In this document: positions 16,104-24,389 of the stretch, piece after piece
How positions within the stretch are numbered: the first letter of the stretch is position 1
Layout of the letters: every line of letters begins with the position of its first letter
Origin: Bacteroidota bacterium
GTDB lineage: Bacteria; Bacteroidota; Bacteroidia; Bacteroidales; CG2-30-32-10
Direction of reading: 5' to 3'
DNA length: 42,424 bases
Assembly: GCA_013377115.1 (NCBI GenBank)
Contig: JACAAW010000011.1
Coordinates: forward strand, 1 to 42,424
Position numbers and translations under genes: made by a program
The notes under the pieces: model-generated
The model's database searches: none
What the model saw: the letters and a program-made list of their open reading frames with translations, nothing else
What the model was told of the DNA's origin: nothing

Positions 16104-18992
16104 ATGAGAAATTTTCGGAAAATAGCTTTAGCATTCATTGGATTTTATGCATTTGTTTTATCAAACCAAGCACAAAATGTTCCATTACCAATAATTGAAC
16201 AATATACATTAGCCAATGGACTTACCGTAATTTTATCTGAGGATCATGCTAAGCCTGAGGTATTTGGAGTAGTTGTTACGAAAGCTGGAAGTAAAAACGA
16301 TCCAGCAGATGCTACTGGAATGGCTCATTATCAGGAACACATGCTTTTTAAAGGTACTGAAGAACTTGGAACAATTAATTGGCAACTAGAAAAACCACTG
16401 ATTGATAAAATTTTTGAACTTTATGATTCATTAGGGAAAACTAAAGATGCAAAAGCCCGCGAAGCAATTCAGACACAAATCAACGAGTACTCAATGAAAG
16501 CTGGAGGATATGCTATCCCTAATGAATTGGATAAAATAATAAAAAGCATTGGAGGTACAAAAGTAAATGCCAATACTTCTGCCGATCGCACAATTTTCTT
16601 TAATGCTTTTCCTCCAAACCAAATAGAAAAATGGTTGGATTTATATGCTCATCGTTTCCAAAATCCTGTTTTTCGTTCTTTCCAGTCTGAATTAGAAGTT
16701 GTTTACGAGGAGAAAAATCTCTATAATGATAATTTTTCAACAGGTTTAATTGAAACATTCAATAAGAATTTCTTTAAGAAACACCCATATGGACAACAAT
16801 CAACAATTGGAACGGTTGAGAATCTGAAAAATCCTTCCTTAACGAAAATGTATAATTTTTTCAAAACGTATTATGTTGCCAATAATATGGCTTTGGTCAT
16901 AACTGGGGATTTTAATATTGAAGAAATAAAACCAATTATTGAAAAAAAATTTGGTGTTTGGCGAAGAGGTGATCTTCCAAAATTTCCTACATATGTTGAA
17001 GAACCTTTTAAAGGTAGAGAATTTGTTTCGGCAAAATTATCACCAATAAAAATTGGTTTATTCGGCTTCAGGACACCTGCAAATGGTGATGCAGATGAAG
17101 TTGCATTAAAGGTTTGCAATTCAATTTTATCCAACGATAATCAAACAGGATTGCTTGATAAATTAACCCTTGATAGCAAATTAATGGCTGGTGTTGTTTT
17201 AACGATGCCTTATAATGACTACGGCGAAACATTTGTTCTAGCTGTACCAAAAATTCTTGGTCAGTCGCTTGATGATGCCGAGAAATTGGTAATGGGTGAA
17301 TTTGCAAAGCTTCGTAATGGTGAATTTGATGATTGGATGGTTGATGCAGTGAAGAATCAATTGTATAAAGAATTTCAATTGGATTTAGAAAATAGTCAGG
17401 ATAAAGCCTTGTTAATTTCAGAATCATTTGCTCAAAATAAAAACATCAACGATTATTTAAATCTCTATTTAAAGCAAATAAAATCAATTACTAAAGCGGA
17501 TGTTATGAATGTAGCTAAAAAGTATTATGGTGATAATTATTTAGCTTTTTATTCAAAAATGGGATTTCCTAAAAAGGAAAAATTGGAAAAACCAAATTAC
17601 AAACCACTACAACCAAAAATGAATCAGGAATCTCCTTATGCAACTGTTTTTAAAAATATCAATACAAAAGCTCCAGAACCAAAGTTTATCAATTTTAGTC
17701 AGGATGTCAAAGTAGGCCAGATATTTGAAAAAGCGGTTCTATATTATGCGGTAAATCCTAAAAATGATGTGTTTTCCTTGAAAATAAAATATGGAATTGG
17801 GGAACATAAAAATCCAAAGCTTAAACAAGCGGCTGAATTGATGAATTTATGTGGAACAAAACGTTTAAAACTAGTCGATTTAAAATCGGAATTTAGTAAG
17901 ATTGGATGCAGTTATAGCGTTTCAAGCGACGAAAGCTATATCATAATTGAGCTTGAAGGTATTGAAAGCAACATGAGCATTGCAATTAGTTTAATAAAGG
18001 AATTAATTTCTGAACCTGTTATTGATAAGGAAAAGTTAAAAGTAATTTTAGAAGGGGAGAAAACAAACCGAAAAATGGAAAATACAGAGCCGGAAAATAT
18101 TGCAAAAGCTCTTATTGAATTTGTAAAGTATAAAGAAGAATCTTCCTTTTTGAGAAGGTTATCAATAAAGGAAATGGAAAAGCTTGATGCTGATTCACTC
18201 GTTGATATTTTTAAGTCAGCGATTAAATACGAATATGAAGTTCATTATTGTGGTCAATATGATTTTGAAAAAGTACTTCCAATAATGAAAGAGAAACTGA
18301 ATAACCCACCAGATTTTATGCAAAGTGAATCTCCTGTTGTTAGAAATGAGCAGATTATTACTGAAAATACTGTTTATTTGGTCAATAATAAGAATGCTTT
18401 ACAAAGTAAGATTTATTTATTTGTTAACGGAGGAGTTTATAAAACAGAATTAGAGCCATCGATTGAGGCATTCAATCAGTATTTTAGTGGAGATTTTTCG
18501 GGGTTGGTTTTGCAAGAAATTAGAGAGTTTCGGTCTTTGGCTTATGGTGCTGGAGCAAAATATTCAATTCCCAAATTAATTGAGAAAAAATCAAGTCTTA
18601 CTGGTTTTGTTGGGACTCAAGCTGATAAAACATTAGAAGCAATTCAGGTTTTTACTGATTTGATTTCAAAGATGCCTGAGAAACCTGAACGTATTGAAAA
18701 TATTAAATCATATCTAATACAATCTGCATTAACAAACAAACCTGGTTTCAGAGATTTAACAGAAACTGTTGAAGCATGGAAACTTCGCGGATTTATTGAT
18801 GATCCTGCAAAATCAAAAATTGAAGCTTACCAAAAAATTACTTTTCAAGATTTGTTGAATTTTTATAAAACAAATATTCAGAATAAGCCTATTGCAATCG
18901 CTATTGTTGGAGATAAGAAAAGGATAGATCTTGAATTGCTAAAAAAGTTTGGTAAAATAATTGAAATAAAGGAAAATCAAATTTTTAAATAG
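16104..18992 (+). CDS. Exported M16-family zinc metalloprotease
   Basis: The product is 962 residues with a signal peptide (about 1-24, ending NQAQN). The inverted zinc motif HxxEH is whole: H75-Y-Q-E78-H79, in MAHYQEHMLFKG. The downstream acidic stretch ELEVVYEEKN (about 196-204) supplies the third ligand and follows an insertion of about 50 residues after the zinc motif. Two M16 halves are present: an N-terminal catalytic half with its M16_C partner (about 30-500) and a C-terminal inactive pair (about 540-955). Pitrilysin-type enzymes close around and degrade peptides; the signal peptide places this one in the periplasm or outside. It is a single gene between terminators. The family is firm; the substrate is unknown. 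Confidence 0.93.
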   Translation: MRNFRKIALAFIGFYAFVLSNQAQNVPLPIIEQYTLANGLTVILSEDHAKPEVFGVVVTKAGSKNDPADATGMAHYQEHMLFKGTEELGTINWQLEKPLIDKIFELYDSLGKTKDAKAREAIQTQINEYSMKAGGYAIPNELDKIIKSIGGTKVNANTSADRTIFFNAFPPNQIEKWLDLYAHRFQNPVFRSFQSELEVVYEEKNLYNDNFSTGLIETFNKNFFKKHPYGQQSTIGTVENLKNPSLTKMYNFFKTYYVANNMALVITGDFNIEEIKPIIEKKFGVWRRGDLPKFPTYVEEPFKGREFVSAKLSPIKIGLFGFRTPANGDADEVALKVCNSILSNDNQTGLLDKLTLDSKLMAGVVLTMPYNDYGETFVLAVPKILGQSLDDAEKLVMGEFAKLRNGEFDDWMVDAVKNQLYKEFQLDLENSQDKALLISESFAQNKNINDYLNLYLKQIKSITKADVMNVAKKYYGDNYLAFYSKMGFPKKEKLEKPNYKPLQPKMNQESPYATVFKNINTKAPEPKFINFSQDVKVGQIFEKAVLYYAVNPKNDVFSLKIKYGIGEHKNPKLKQAAELMNLCGTKRLKLVDLKSEFSKIGCSYSVSSDESYIIIELEGIESNMSIAISLIKELISEPVIDKEKLKVILEGEKTNRKMENTEPENIAKALIEFVKYKEESSFLRRLSIKEMEKLDADSLVDIFKSAIKYEYEVHYCGQYDFEKVLPIMKEKLNNPPDFMQSESPVVRNEQIITENTVYLVNNKNALQSKIYLFVNGGVYKTELEPSIEAFNQYFSGDFSGLVLQEIREFRSLAYGAGAKYSIPKLIEKKSSLTGFVGTQADKTLEAIQVFTDLISKMPEKPERIENIKSYLIQSALTNKPGFRDLTETVEAWKLRGFIDDPAKSKIEAYQKITFQDLLNFYKTNIQNKPIAIAIVGDKKRIDLELLKKFGKIIEIKENQIFK

Positions 18993-18997
18993 TCTTG

Positions 18998-19029
18998 AAA
19001 AAAGCTCCCTCAAATTGGAAGGAGCTTTT
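18998..19029. terminator. Shared bidirectional terminator
   Basis: AAAAGCTCC (19000-19008) pairs with GGAGCTTTT (19021-19029). T-rich flanks follow on both strands, so it can stop the M16 gene (plus) and the mini-CTD gene at 19067-19537 (minus), which converge here. Confidence 0.85.
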
Positions 19030-19066
19030 AAACATGAAAAAAGGATGCTATTAAAAATAAAAACAG

Positions 19067-19537
19067 TTATAATTTTTCTATACCATAACTTTTCGACATC
19101 TTCCCACTCATAGATGATATTTTTAATTGATAAATGCCTTTATCATAATAACTAAAGTCAATTAATTTATCAATTTTGCTACTAGTGGTTGCTAGAATAT
19201 ATTTAAGACTGCCATTACTATCAAAAAGTTGAATTATAAAATAATCTTCTATTTTGTAATTTAGATTAATTGACAAGTCATTTTTTGTAACGTATTCTCC
19301 TCTTAGTCCTGCATCTGATACATTCAAAGAAATCATATTTGTATCAGAAACCTCATTCAATTCTTTTATTAAAAATTGACTAATATTAACGGAAACAGCA
19401 TTGTTATATTCTTCTTCATCATTTGTTACTATTGGCTTAAAACTTAAATCTTGTTTAAATGAATTTAAATTTTTTGCTGAAAGATTTCCAATAAGACTTA
19501 TTGCTATTATTATTTGAATAATTATTCTTGATTTCAT
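19067..19537 (-). CDS. Mini-CTD secreted protein 1 (diverged paralogue)
   Basis: The product is 156 residues: a signal peptide (about 1-21), a short region of about 55 residues, then about 75 residues shaped like a T9SS sorting domain (IIQLFDSNGSLKYIL, then DKGIYQLKISS, then a C-terminal GIEKL). It is the most distant of three tandem relatives (19067, 19723, 20403) but keeps the order V-x-IS-x-F, a central beta pair and a GIEKL/IEQL end. An upstream motif shared with the others lies at 19593-19615, and a -7-like TAAATTTG lies at 19564-19571 on the minus strand. No function is recognisable. If the CTD-like part is a true sorting signal, little cargo is left; it may instead be a stand-alone domain that resembles a CTD. 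Confidence 0.8.
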   Translation of the reverse strand: MKSRIIIQIIIAISLIGNLSAKNLNSFKQDLSFKPIVTNDEEEYNNAVSVNISQFLIKELNEVSDTNMISLNVSDAGLRGEYVTKNDLSINLNYKIEDYFIIQLFDSNGSLKYILATTSSKIDKLIDFSYYDKGIYQLKISSMSGKMSKSYGIEKL

Positions 19538-19592
19538 ATTTTTTATTTTTCTGATTTGATATTCAAATTTACAAATAAGCAGATTTGATTGG

Positions 19593-19615
19593 AATAGGTA
19601 TCTACACTCATTTTT
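19593..19615 (-). promoter_or_regulatory. Shared upstream motif, copy 1 (diverged)
   Basis: This is a weaker copy of the motif upstream of all three mini-CTD genes (plus-strand reading ATAGGTA...ACTCATTTTT). It begins 56 bases before the start codon. Confidence 0.5.
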
Positions 19616-19632
19616 ATTTGTGGTAAACCCTT

Positions 19633-19666
19633 AAAAAAAAAGCCCCCTCAAACCACTAAGGGGGCT
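19633..19666 (-). terminator. Terminator of mini-CTD gene 2
   Basis: AGCCCCCT (19641-19648) pairs with AGGGGGCT (19659-19666); the A run at 19633-19640 gives the U tract on the minus strand. The loop CAAACCACTA is nearly the same as in the terminator of gene 3. Confidence 0.9.
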
Positions 19667-19722
19667 ATCAAACATGAAAATAAAAACTAATTAAAATAAA
19701 TCAAAACCAAAATTAACTGAAC

Positions 19723-20205
19723 CTATAATTGTTCAATGCTATAATATTTTATTAAATTTCCAAATTGAGAAGAAATCTTTAAAGTATAAATCCCCTTTGG
19801 AAATGAACTTAAATCAACCTTCTTTTGAAAAGAATTTGATTTTATGGTTTTATGGTAAAATGAAGATCCAGTTTTGTTAAAGAATTCAATAATATAATAT
19901 TCTTCAATTTCATTTTTAATATTTATTTGAATGTTATTTGTGGATAAAACCGGAATAACTTCTAAAGTTGAATTTGTTAAAGTGGAAAGCATATCACTTT
20001 CTTTTAAAATAAATTTGCTTATTCTAACCGGCGTGGTTGTTTCGTAGTTAAAATCATCTCTTACAACAATATTACCTGGATCTTGCATTTCAATACTTGA
20101 ATTTGTACAAAATAATTCATTGGCATTATCACCTTTTTGACCAAATAAATTTACTGTAATAAAAAATGCTGTTGCTAGGAAAAAAAATATTTTCTTGTTT
20201 TTCAT
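19723..20205 (-). CDS. Mini-CTD secreted protein 2
   Basis: The product is 160 residues with a signal peptide (about 1-22, ending LFGQ). It is closely similar to the next gene over about 115 residues: both have VV-x-DD-x-x-YETTTP, TNSTLEVIP, YYIIE-F, SGxxxYHKTIKSNS, and end in SSQFGNxxKYY-x-IEQL. The last 75 residues follow the T9SS CTD pattern (a strand, a G, an IDLS-type turn, PKG-x-YTLK, a final K-rich strand). The two genes clearly arose by tandem duplication. The gene has its own terminator and the shared upstream motif (20275-20297). Small secreted or surface protein; the role is unknown. Confidence 0.85.
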   Translation of the reverse strand: MKNKKIFFFLATAFFITVNLFGQKGDNANELFCTNSSIEMQDPGNIVVRDDFNYETTTPVRISKFILKESDMLSTLTNSTLEVIPVLSTNNIQINIKNEIEEYYIIEFFNKTGSSFYHKTIKSNSFQKKVDLSSFPKGIYTLKISSQFGNLIKYYSIEQL

Positions 20206-20274
20206 TGTGTGGGTTTTGTGTTATTCTTAGAAAAATCTAATGAAGCAAATTTCTATTAAATTCAGAAATCAGAC

Positions 20275-20297
20275 AATAGGTGCCAACCCTCATTTTT
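20275..20297 (-). promoter_or_regulatory. Shared upstream motif, copy 2
   Basis: The plus-strand reading is ATAGGTGCCAACCCTCATTTTT. It begins 70 bases upstream of the start codon of mini-CTD gene 2 and matches copy 3 at 18 of about 22 positions. Confidence 0.6.
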
Positions 20298-20302
20298 CTT
20301 AA

Positions 20303-20336
20303 ATAAAAAAAGTCCCCTCAAACCACTGAAGGGACT
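20303..20336 (-). terminator. Terminator of mini-CTD gene 3
   Basis: AGTCCC (20311-20316) pairs with GGGACT (20331-20336), with an A run at 20304-20311 giving a minus-strand U tract. The loop is almost that of the terminator at 19641-19666. Confidence 0.88.
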
Positions 20337-20402
20337 AAAACTTACACGAAAATAAAAAACTACTTATTAAAAGAAAGATAAATAAATAAACCAGGTAAAA
20401 AA

Positions 20403-20879
20403 CTAAAGTTGCTCGATATTGTAATATTTTACAACGTTTCCAAATTGAGATGATACTTTTAGAGTGAAATCACCTTTTGGAAATGCGCTTAAATCAATTT
20501 TCTTTTGAATTGAATTTGATTTAATTGTTTTATGATATATAGTTGCTCCGGATGTGTTAAACAACTCAATTATGTAATATTGTTCTGAATCATTTTTTAT
20601 GTTTACTAAAATATTGTTACTAGAGGCTATTGGAATAACTTCCAAAGTAGAATTGGTTGAAACAATTTTTGTTTCTAAATCAGTTATAATAAAATTACTA
20701 ATGGTAATAGGGGTAGTTGTTTCATAGCTGTTGTCGTCTTTAACAACTATGCCTTTTGGTTCACCAACTCCAAAACCAGTAATATTATTACTTGCATAAA
20801 GATTGTCTTTTTGAGCAAATAAATTTCCAGAGAAAATAAATGCTGCAAATATTGCGGTGTATAATATATTTGATTTCAT
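20403..20879 (-). CDS. Mini-CTD secreted protein 3
   Basis: The product is 158 residues, close paralogue of the gene at 19723. The start at 20879 is chosen because a good signal peptide (MKSNILYTAIFAAFIFSG, ending LFAQ) begins there. The frame is open 30 codons further up, but that leader has no signal-like order, would cover the spacer, and would run into the shared upstream motif. A short variable stretch (about 23-50) precedes a CTD-like domain (about 75-158). The upstream motif starts 89 bases before the ATG, inside the divergent region shared with the histidine kinase gene. Function unknown. Confidence 0.85.
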   Translation of the reverse strand: MKSNILYTAIFAAFIFSGNLFAQKDNLYASNNITGFGVGEPKGIVVKDDNSYETTTPITISNFIITDLETKIVSTNSTLEVIPIASSNNILVNIKNDSEQYYIIELFNTSGATIYHKTIKSNSIQKKIDLSAFPKGDFTLKVSSQFGNVVKYYNIEQL

Positions 20880-20967
20880 GGTTGTAAGTTTTAAAATTAT
20901 TATTACTAAATATTTTGTTTTGCTTTTTTCTATGATACAAATATCCCCCAAATTGGTAAACGAAACC

Positions 20968-20989
20968 ATAGGGGCTAACCCTCATTTTT
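20968..20989. promoter_or_regulatory. Shared upstream motif, copy 3, in the divergent region
   Basis: The plus-strand reading is ATAGGGGCTAACCCTCATTTTT, with an inverted repeat AGGG-GCTAA-CCCT. It lies between mini-CTD gene 3 (minus) and the kinase gene (plus), 72 bases before the kinase start, so a factor bound here could act on both. Confidence 0.6.
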
Positions 20990-21039
20990 AGAAAATAGGT
21001 GTTTTTAGCATTGTTAATAAAGGAATATTTGTTTAATTT

Positions 21040-21047
21040 TATCTTTG
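21040..21047 (+). promoter_or_regulatory. -7 element of the kinase operon
   Basis: TATCTTTG matches TAnnTTTG and ends 13 bases before the start codon, so the leader would be very short. The nearest upstream TTG (21011-21013) is 26 bases away, longer than usual. Confidence 0.5.
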
Positions 21048-21060
21048 AAATTAAAAACGA

Positions 21061-22932
21061 ATGCAAAAAAAATATTTAAATATTTCTATAGCAAGTCAAC
21101 AAAAAGACGATATTGAATTAATGTCTCAATTTTTGAATCATAATTTCAATGTCAAAATTCAAGAAATTGTTAATTTTAGTTATAGATTGGATGAGAATTT
21201 AAAATGTTCTGATGTTTTAATCTTGGATTACCGTGTTTTAAATGAAAACAATGGAATCATCCAAGAAATCAGGCATGAAATTCCGAGTTTAAATATTATT
21301 ATTATTTCTGAAAATAATGATTTGAATTCATTCTCGGAGATAATTGGTCTTGGCAAGATATTGTTTGTTTTATTACCAATTGATTATAATAAATTTAAAC
21401 AAGCCATCGAAGTATGCTATGATTTGGCTAAAAGAGATCAAAACTGTTTAGCGCAAAAATCTGAATTATTTAAACTCAAGCGTAATTTCAATTTTGAAAT
21501 TAGTATAAAAAAGCAGGCTGAGGAAGAGGTATATAAATTTCTTTATGCAATTGAACAAAGTCCTGTTACGGTTCTTATCACGGATACAAAAGGAAATATT
21601 CAATACGCCAATCCGAAATTTACTAAAGTTTCAGGATATTCATTTGATGAAGTTATTGGAAAAAACCCTAGCATTTTGAAGTCTGGTAAACAATCTGATG
21701 AGGTTTATAAAGAAATGTGGGAATCGATTAGTAAAGGAATCGATTGGTCAGGTGAGTTTCAAAATAAAAGGAAGAATGGCGAATTATATTGGGAAATGGC
21801 ATGGATTTCTGCAATTAGAAATAAAGATGGAGAAATATATAATTACCTTGCTGTAAAAGAAGATATCACTCAAAGAAAGGAAGCCGAAGATGCTTTACGC
21901 AAAAGTGAGGAATTAAATAAATATATTATTTCAGAGCTACCCTATTCTTTGTTTATTCACATTAATGGTGTTATTGTTTTTGCTAGTAAAGCATTTTCAT
22001 TATTGACCGGGCTTACAAATAAAGAACTTATAAATAAGCGAATTTTGGATTTGCTGGATGACAAAAATATTGAAGGAATTAAAGAAAAATTAAAGCAAAG
22101 AGCTTTGGGAATTGATATTCCTGATTTCGAATTAGGATTAAAAACGAAAAAAGGTTTAAAAATAGTTTCTGTATCTGGCCGAAGGATCAATTTTGAAAAT
22201 CAGGATGCTATTCTCGTTGTATTAATTGATATAACTGAAAAAAAGCAAAATGAAAATTTAGTAAGAGAGAAAATTTTCCGTCAAAAATTTTCAAAACAGT
22301 TAATTGATTATCAAGAAGCTGAAAGAAAAAGGATTTCTGCTGAATTGCATGATGGAATTGGCCAAGATGTATTGGTGATTAAAAACCATGCCTTACTTGG
22401 ATTGCATGAAAATATGGAAAAAGAAAAATTAATTAAACAATTGAACCTTATTTCCGAAACAGCTTCAAATACGATAACCGAAATTAGAACCATTTCTCAC
22501 AACCTTCGTCCTATTCATTTGGAAAGGTTGGGTCTTACCGAAGCTATTTTTACAATTATTGAAAATGTTGCAAAATCATCGAATATTGATTTTATAAAAG
22601 CTATCGAAAATATTGATGGTTTGGTTCCAAAACAAATGGAGATTAATATTTATCGAATTATTCAGGAAGGAATTAGTAATATTATTAAGCATTCAAATTC
22701 TAAAAAAGTTGAAATTTTAATAAAAAAATTAAAGAATAAAATTCGGATAACCATTAATGATAATGGAGAAGGTTTTATTCTTGAAAAAAGTAATAGAAAT
22801 TCTCAATTTGGTTTTGGATTGTCTGGTATTAGTGAGCGAGTGGAGATATTAGATGGGATTTTAGAAATTAATTCAGTCATTGGAAGAGGAACAACAGTTA
22901 ATGTTCTGATTCCTTTTAAGCAAAAAAATTAG
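21061..22932 (+). CDS. Soluble PAS-PAS sensor histidine kinase with receiver-like N-terminus
   Basis: The product is 623 residues with no membrane segment. Domains in order: a receiver-like fold (about 1-125; LILDYR keeps an Asp, but the usual Lys-Pro reads LPID, so it looks degenerate), PAS 1 (about 148-262, ending in a PAC segment DITQRKEAE), PAS 2 (about 275-392), HisKA_3 with the phospho-acceptor H430 in ERKRISAELHDGIGQD, and an HATPase_c domain (about 515-620; N-box EGISNIIKHS, G1 NDNGEGF, G2 GFGLSGI). It would autophosphorylate and pass phosphate to the LuxR-type regulator encoded 3 bases downstream. The input must be cytosolic. The gene is divergent from mini-CTD gene 3, across the shared motif. 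Confidence 0.94.
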   Translation: MQKKYLNISIASQQKDDIELMSQFLNHNFNVKIQEIVNFSYRLDENLKCSDVLILDYRVLNENNGIIQEIRHEIPSLNIIIISENNDLNSFSEIIGLGKILFVLLPIDYNKFKQAIEVCYDLAKRDQNCLAQKSELFKLKRNFNFEISIKKQAEEEVYKFLYAIEQSPVTVLITDTKGNIQYANPKFTKVSGYSFDEVIGKNPSILKSGKQSDEVYKEMWESISKGIDWSGEFQNKRKNGELYWEMAWISAIRNKDGEIYNYLAVKEDITQRKEAEDALRKSEELNKYIISELPYSLFIHINGVIVFASKAFSLLTGLTNKELINKRILDLLDDKNIEGIKEKLKQRALGIDIPDFELGLKTKKGLKIVSVSGRRINFENQDAILVVLIDITEKKQNENLVREKIFRQKFSKQLIDYQEAERKRISAELHDGIGQDVLVIKNHALLGLHENMEKEKLIKQLNLISETASNTITEIRTISHNLRPIHLERLGLTEAIFTIIENVAKSSNIDFIKAIENIDGLVPKQMEINIYRIIQEGISNIIKHSNSKKVEILIKKLKNKIRITINDNGEGFILEKSNRNSQFGFGLSGISERVEILDGILEINSVIGRGTTVNVLIPFKQKN

Positions 22933-22935
22933 AAT

Positions 22936-23613
22936 ATGTTAGAGCCTGAAGGAAAAATAATCAAAATACTTATTGCCGACGACCATCCTATTTTTAGAAA
23001 TGGTCTAAAATCGGTGATTGAATCTGTAGCTAATTATTCAGTGGTTCATGAATCTGATAATGGGGAAGATGCTTTTAAGTACATTTGTGAAAATGAAATT
23101 GATCTTGCTATTTTGGATGTTGAAATGCCTATTATGGATGGCTTTGAAGTTGCGAAGCAATTACATGTTGAAAAAAAGTCTTTAAAGATAATTTTTCTTA
23201 CAATGTTCAAGGAAGAACGATTTGTGAATAAAGTGTTAGATCTTGGAGTAAAAGGTTATGTTTTGAAGGAAAATGCCGTTATTGATATTTTGAATGCAAT
23301 AAAAATTGTGAGCACGGGAAATAAATTATATATTAGTCCCATAATTGAACATTATTTGGAAGCTAGGAATACAAAAGCCGAATATAATTATAAAGAGAGT
23401 TTTGAAAGTCTTACAAATTCAGAAAAGAAAATATTGAAATTGATTTCTGAGAACAAATCTTCAAAAGAGATTTCTGAATTGCTATTTATCAGTGGTAAAA
23501 CGGTTGAAAACCACCGTAGTAATATTTGTAAAAAACTCGAACTCACTGGAAGCAATGCTTTATTTAAGTTTACAGTTGATAATAAATTTCTAATTGATAA
23601 AATGCATTTTTAA
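22936..23613 (+). CDS. NarL/LuxR-type response regulator
   Basis: The product is 225 residues: receiver domain (about 9-125) and GerE/LuxR helix-turn-helix (about 160-215, LTNSEKKILKLI to KTVENHRSNICKKL). Key receiver residues are all present: D15-D16, phospho-acceptor D61 in LAILDVEMP, T89 and K111. The gene starts 3 bases after the kinase stop, so the two are translated together and form a cognate pair. The regulator probably binds inverted repeats near its own locus; the motif at 20968-20989 is a candidate site. The family is certain; the targets are inferred. Confidence 0.95.
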   Translation: MLEPEGKIIKILIADDHPIFRNGLKSVIESVANYSVVHESDNGEDAFKYICENEIDLAILDVEMPIMDGFEVAKQLHVEKKSLKIIFLTMFKEERFVNKVLDLGVKGYVLKENAVIDILNAIKIVSTGNKLYISPIIEHYLEARNTKAEYNYKESFESLTNSEKKILKLISENKSSKEISELLFISGKTVENHRSNICKKLELTGSNALFKFTVDNKFLIDKMHF

Positions 23614-23622
23614 ATTTTTTTT

Positions 23623-24123
23623 ATGAAAAAATCGTTTTTTGTTGCTGTTATTATTTTTGTTTCGTTTTCGGTCTTTGGTCAAGTTAAGGAAGTTATTTAT
23701 CATCCTGAATCAAATGCAGAAACCGAATTATCAAATGCCATTTCAAAAGCCAAAGCTGAGAATAAAAATATTCTCGTTCAAGTTGGTGGCAATTGGTGCA
23801 AATGGTGTTTGCGCTTTAATAAGTTTTGTCATGATACTTTGGCGATTGATTCAGCAATAAAAGCAAATTACGTTGTTTTGCATGTCAATTATAGCAAGGA
23901 AAATGAGAATTTTGAATTATTGCAGAAATTTGACAATCCTCAGAGGTTTGGATTTCCTGTTCTATTAATTTTGGATTCGAAAGGTAATAGATTGCACACA
24001 CAGGATTCAGGTTTCCTCGAATCTGGTGAAGGTTATGATAAGGATAAGGTGCTCACATTTTTAAAGCAGTGGACTTTTAGTGCTGTAAACCCTAAGAATT
24101 ATTCACCTAAATACAAAAAGTAA
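23623..24123 (+). CDS. Exported thioredoxin-like protein
   Basis: The product is 166 residues with a signal peptide (about 1-20, ending VFGQ). A thioredoxin fold follows with the redox motif W58-C59-K-W-C62 and a likely cis-Pro in GFPVLLILD, as in the thioredoxin_7/DUF255-type family. It should act in the periplasm in disulfide reduction or exchange. It starts 9 bases after the response regulator stop and is the last gene of the operon, ahead of a terminator. Co-expression with a two-component system next to secreted-protein genes may mean a role in their folding, but the mini-CTD proteins have almost no Cys, so that link is weak. Confidence 0.88.
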   Translation: MKKSFFVAVIIFVSFSVFGQVKEVIYHPESNAETELSNAISKAKAENKNILVQVGGNWCKWCLRFNKFCHDTLAIDSAIKANYVVLHVNYSKENENFELLQKFDNPQRFGFPVLLILDSKGNRLHTQDSGFLESGEGYDKDKVLTFLKQWTFSAVNPKNYSPKYKK

Positions 24124-24190
24124 AGCCTTTCGATTTTATTAATTATCCTGGTTTTTCTGTTAATTAAAATTTTGAAACTGCCCAAATCGG

Positions 24191-24224
24191 AATCAACTTT
24201 AATAAGTTGATTGAATTTTTTTTT
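24191..24224 (+). terminator. Terminator of the kinase-regulator-thioredoxin operon
   Basis: AATCAACTT (24191-24199) and AAGTTGATT (24204-24212) form a 9-bp stem with a TAAT loop, followed by GAA and a run of nine Ts. Confidence 0.85.
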
Positions 24225-24389
24225 CAAAAACACAACCTTTTCTTTTCTAAATCGTTAAAACAAAACATTTATTAAAAAAATATAATTGTTTTGACTTGTA
24301 AAACTATCGTTATTATTAAGTTTTGGATTTTTTATCCGACGAATAACATAGTTTATTAGTGACAATTTAAACTTAAAAATAACTAACAG

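Noticed and set aside
16871-17427. Minus-strand open frames within the M16 protease gene
   Set aside because: Shadows of a well-supported gene, with no family likeness or start signals.
20880-20969. Longer N-terminus for mini-CTD protein 3
   Set aside because: It would put 30 non-signal residues ahead of a clean signal peptide and reach into the conserved upstream motif.
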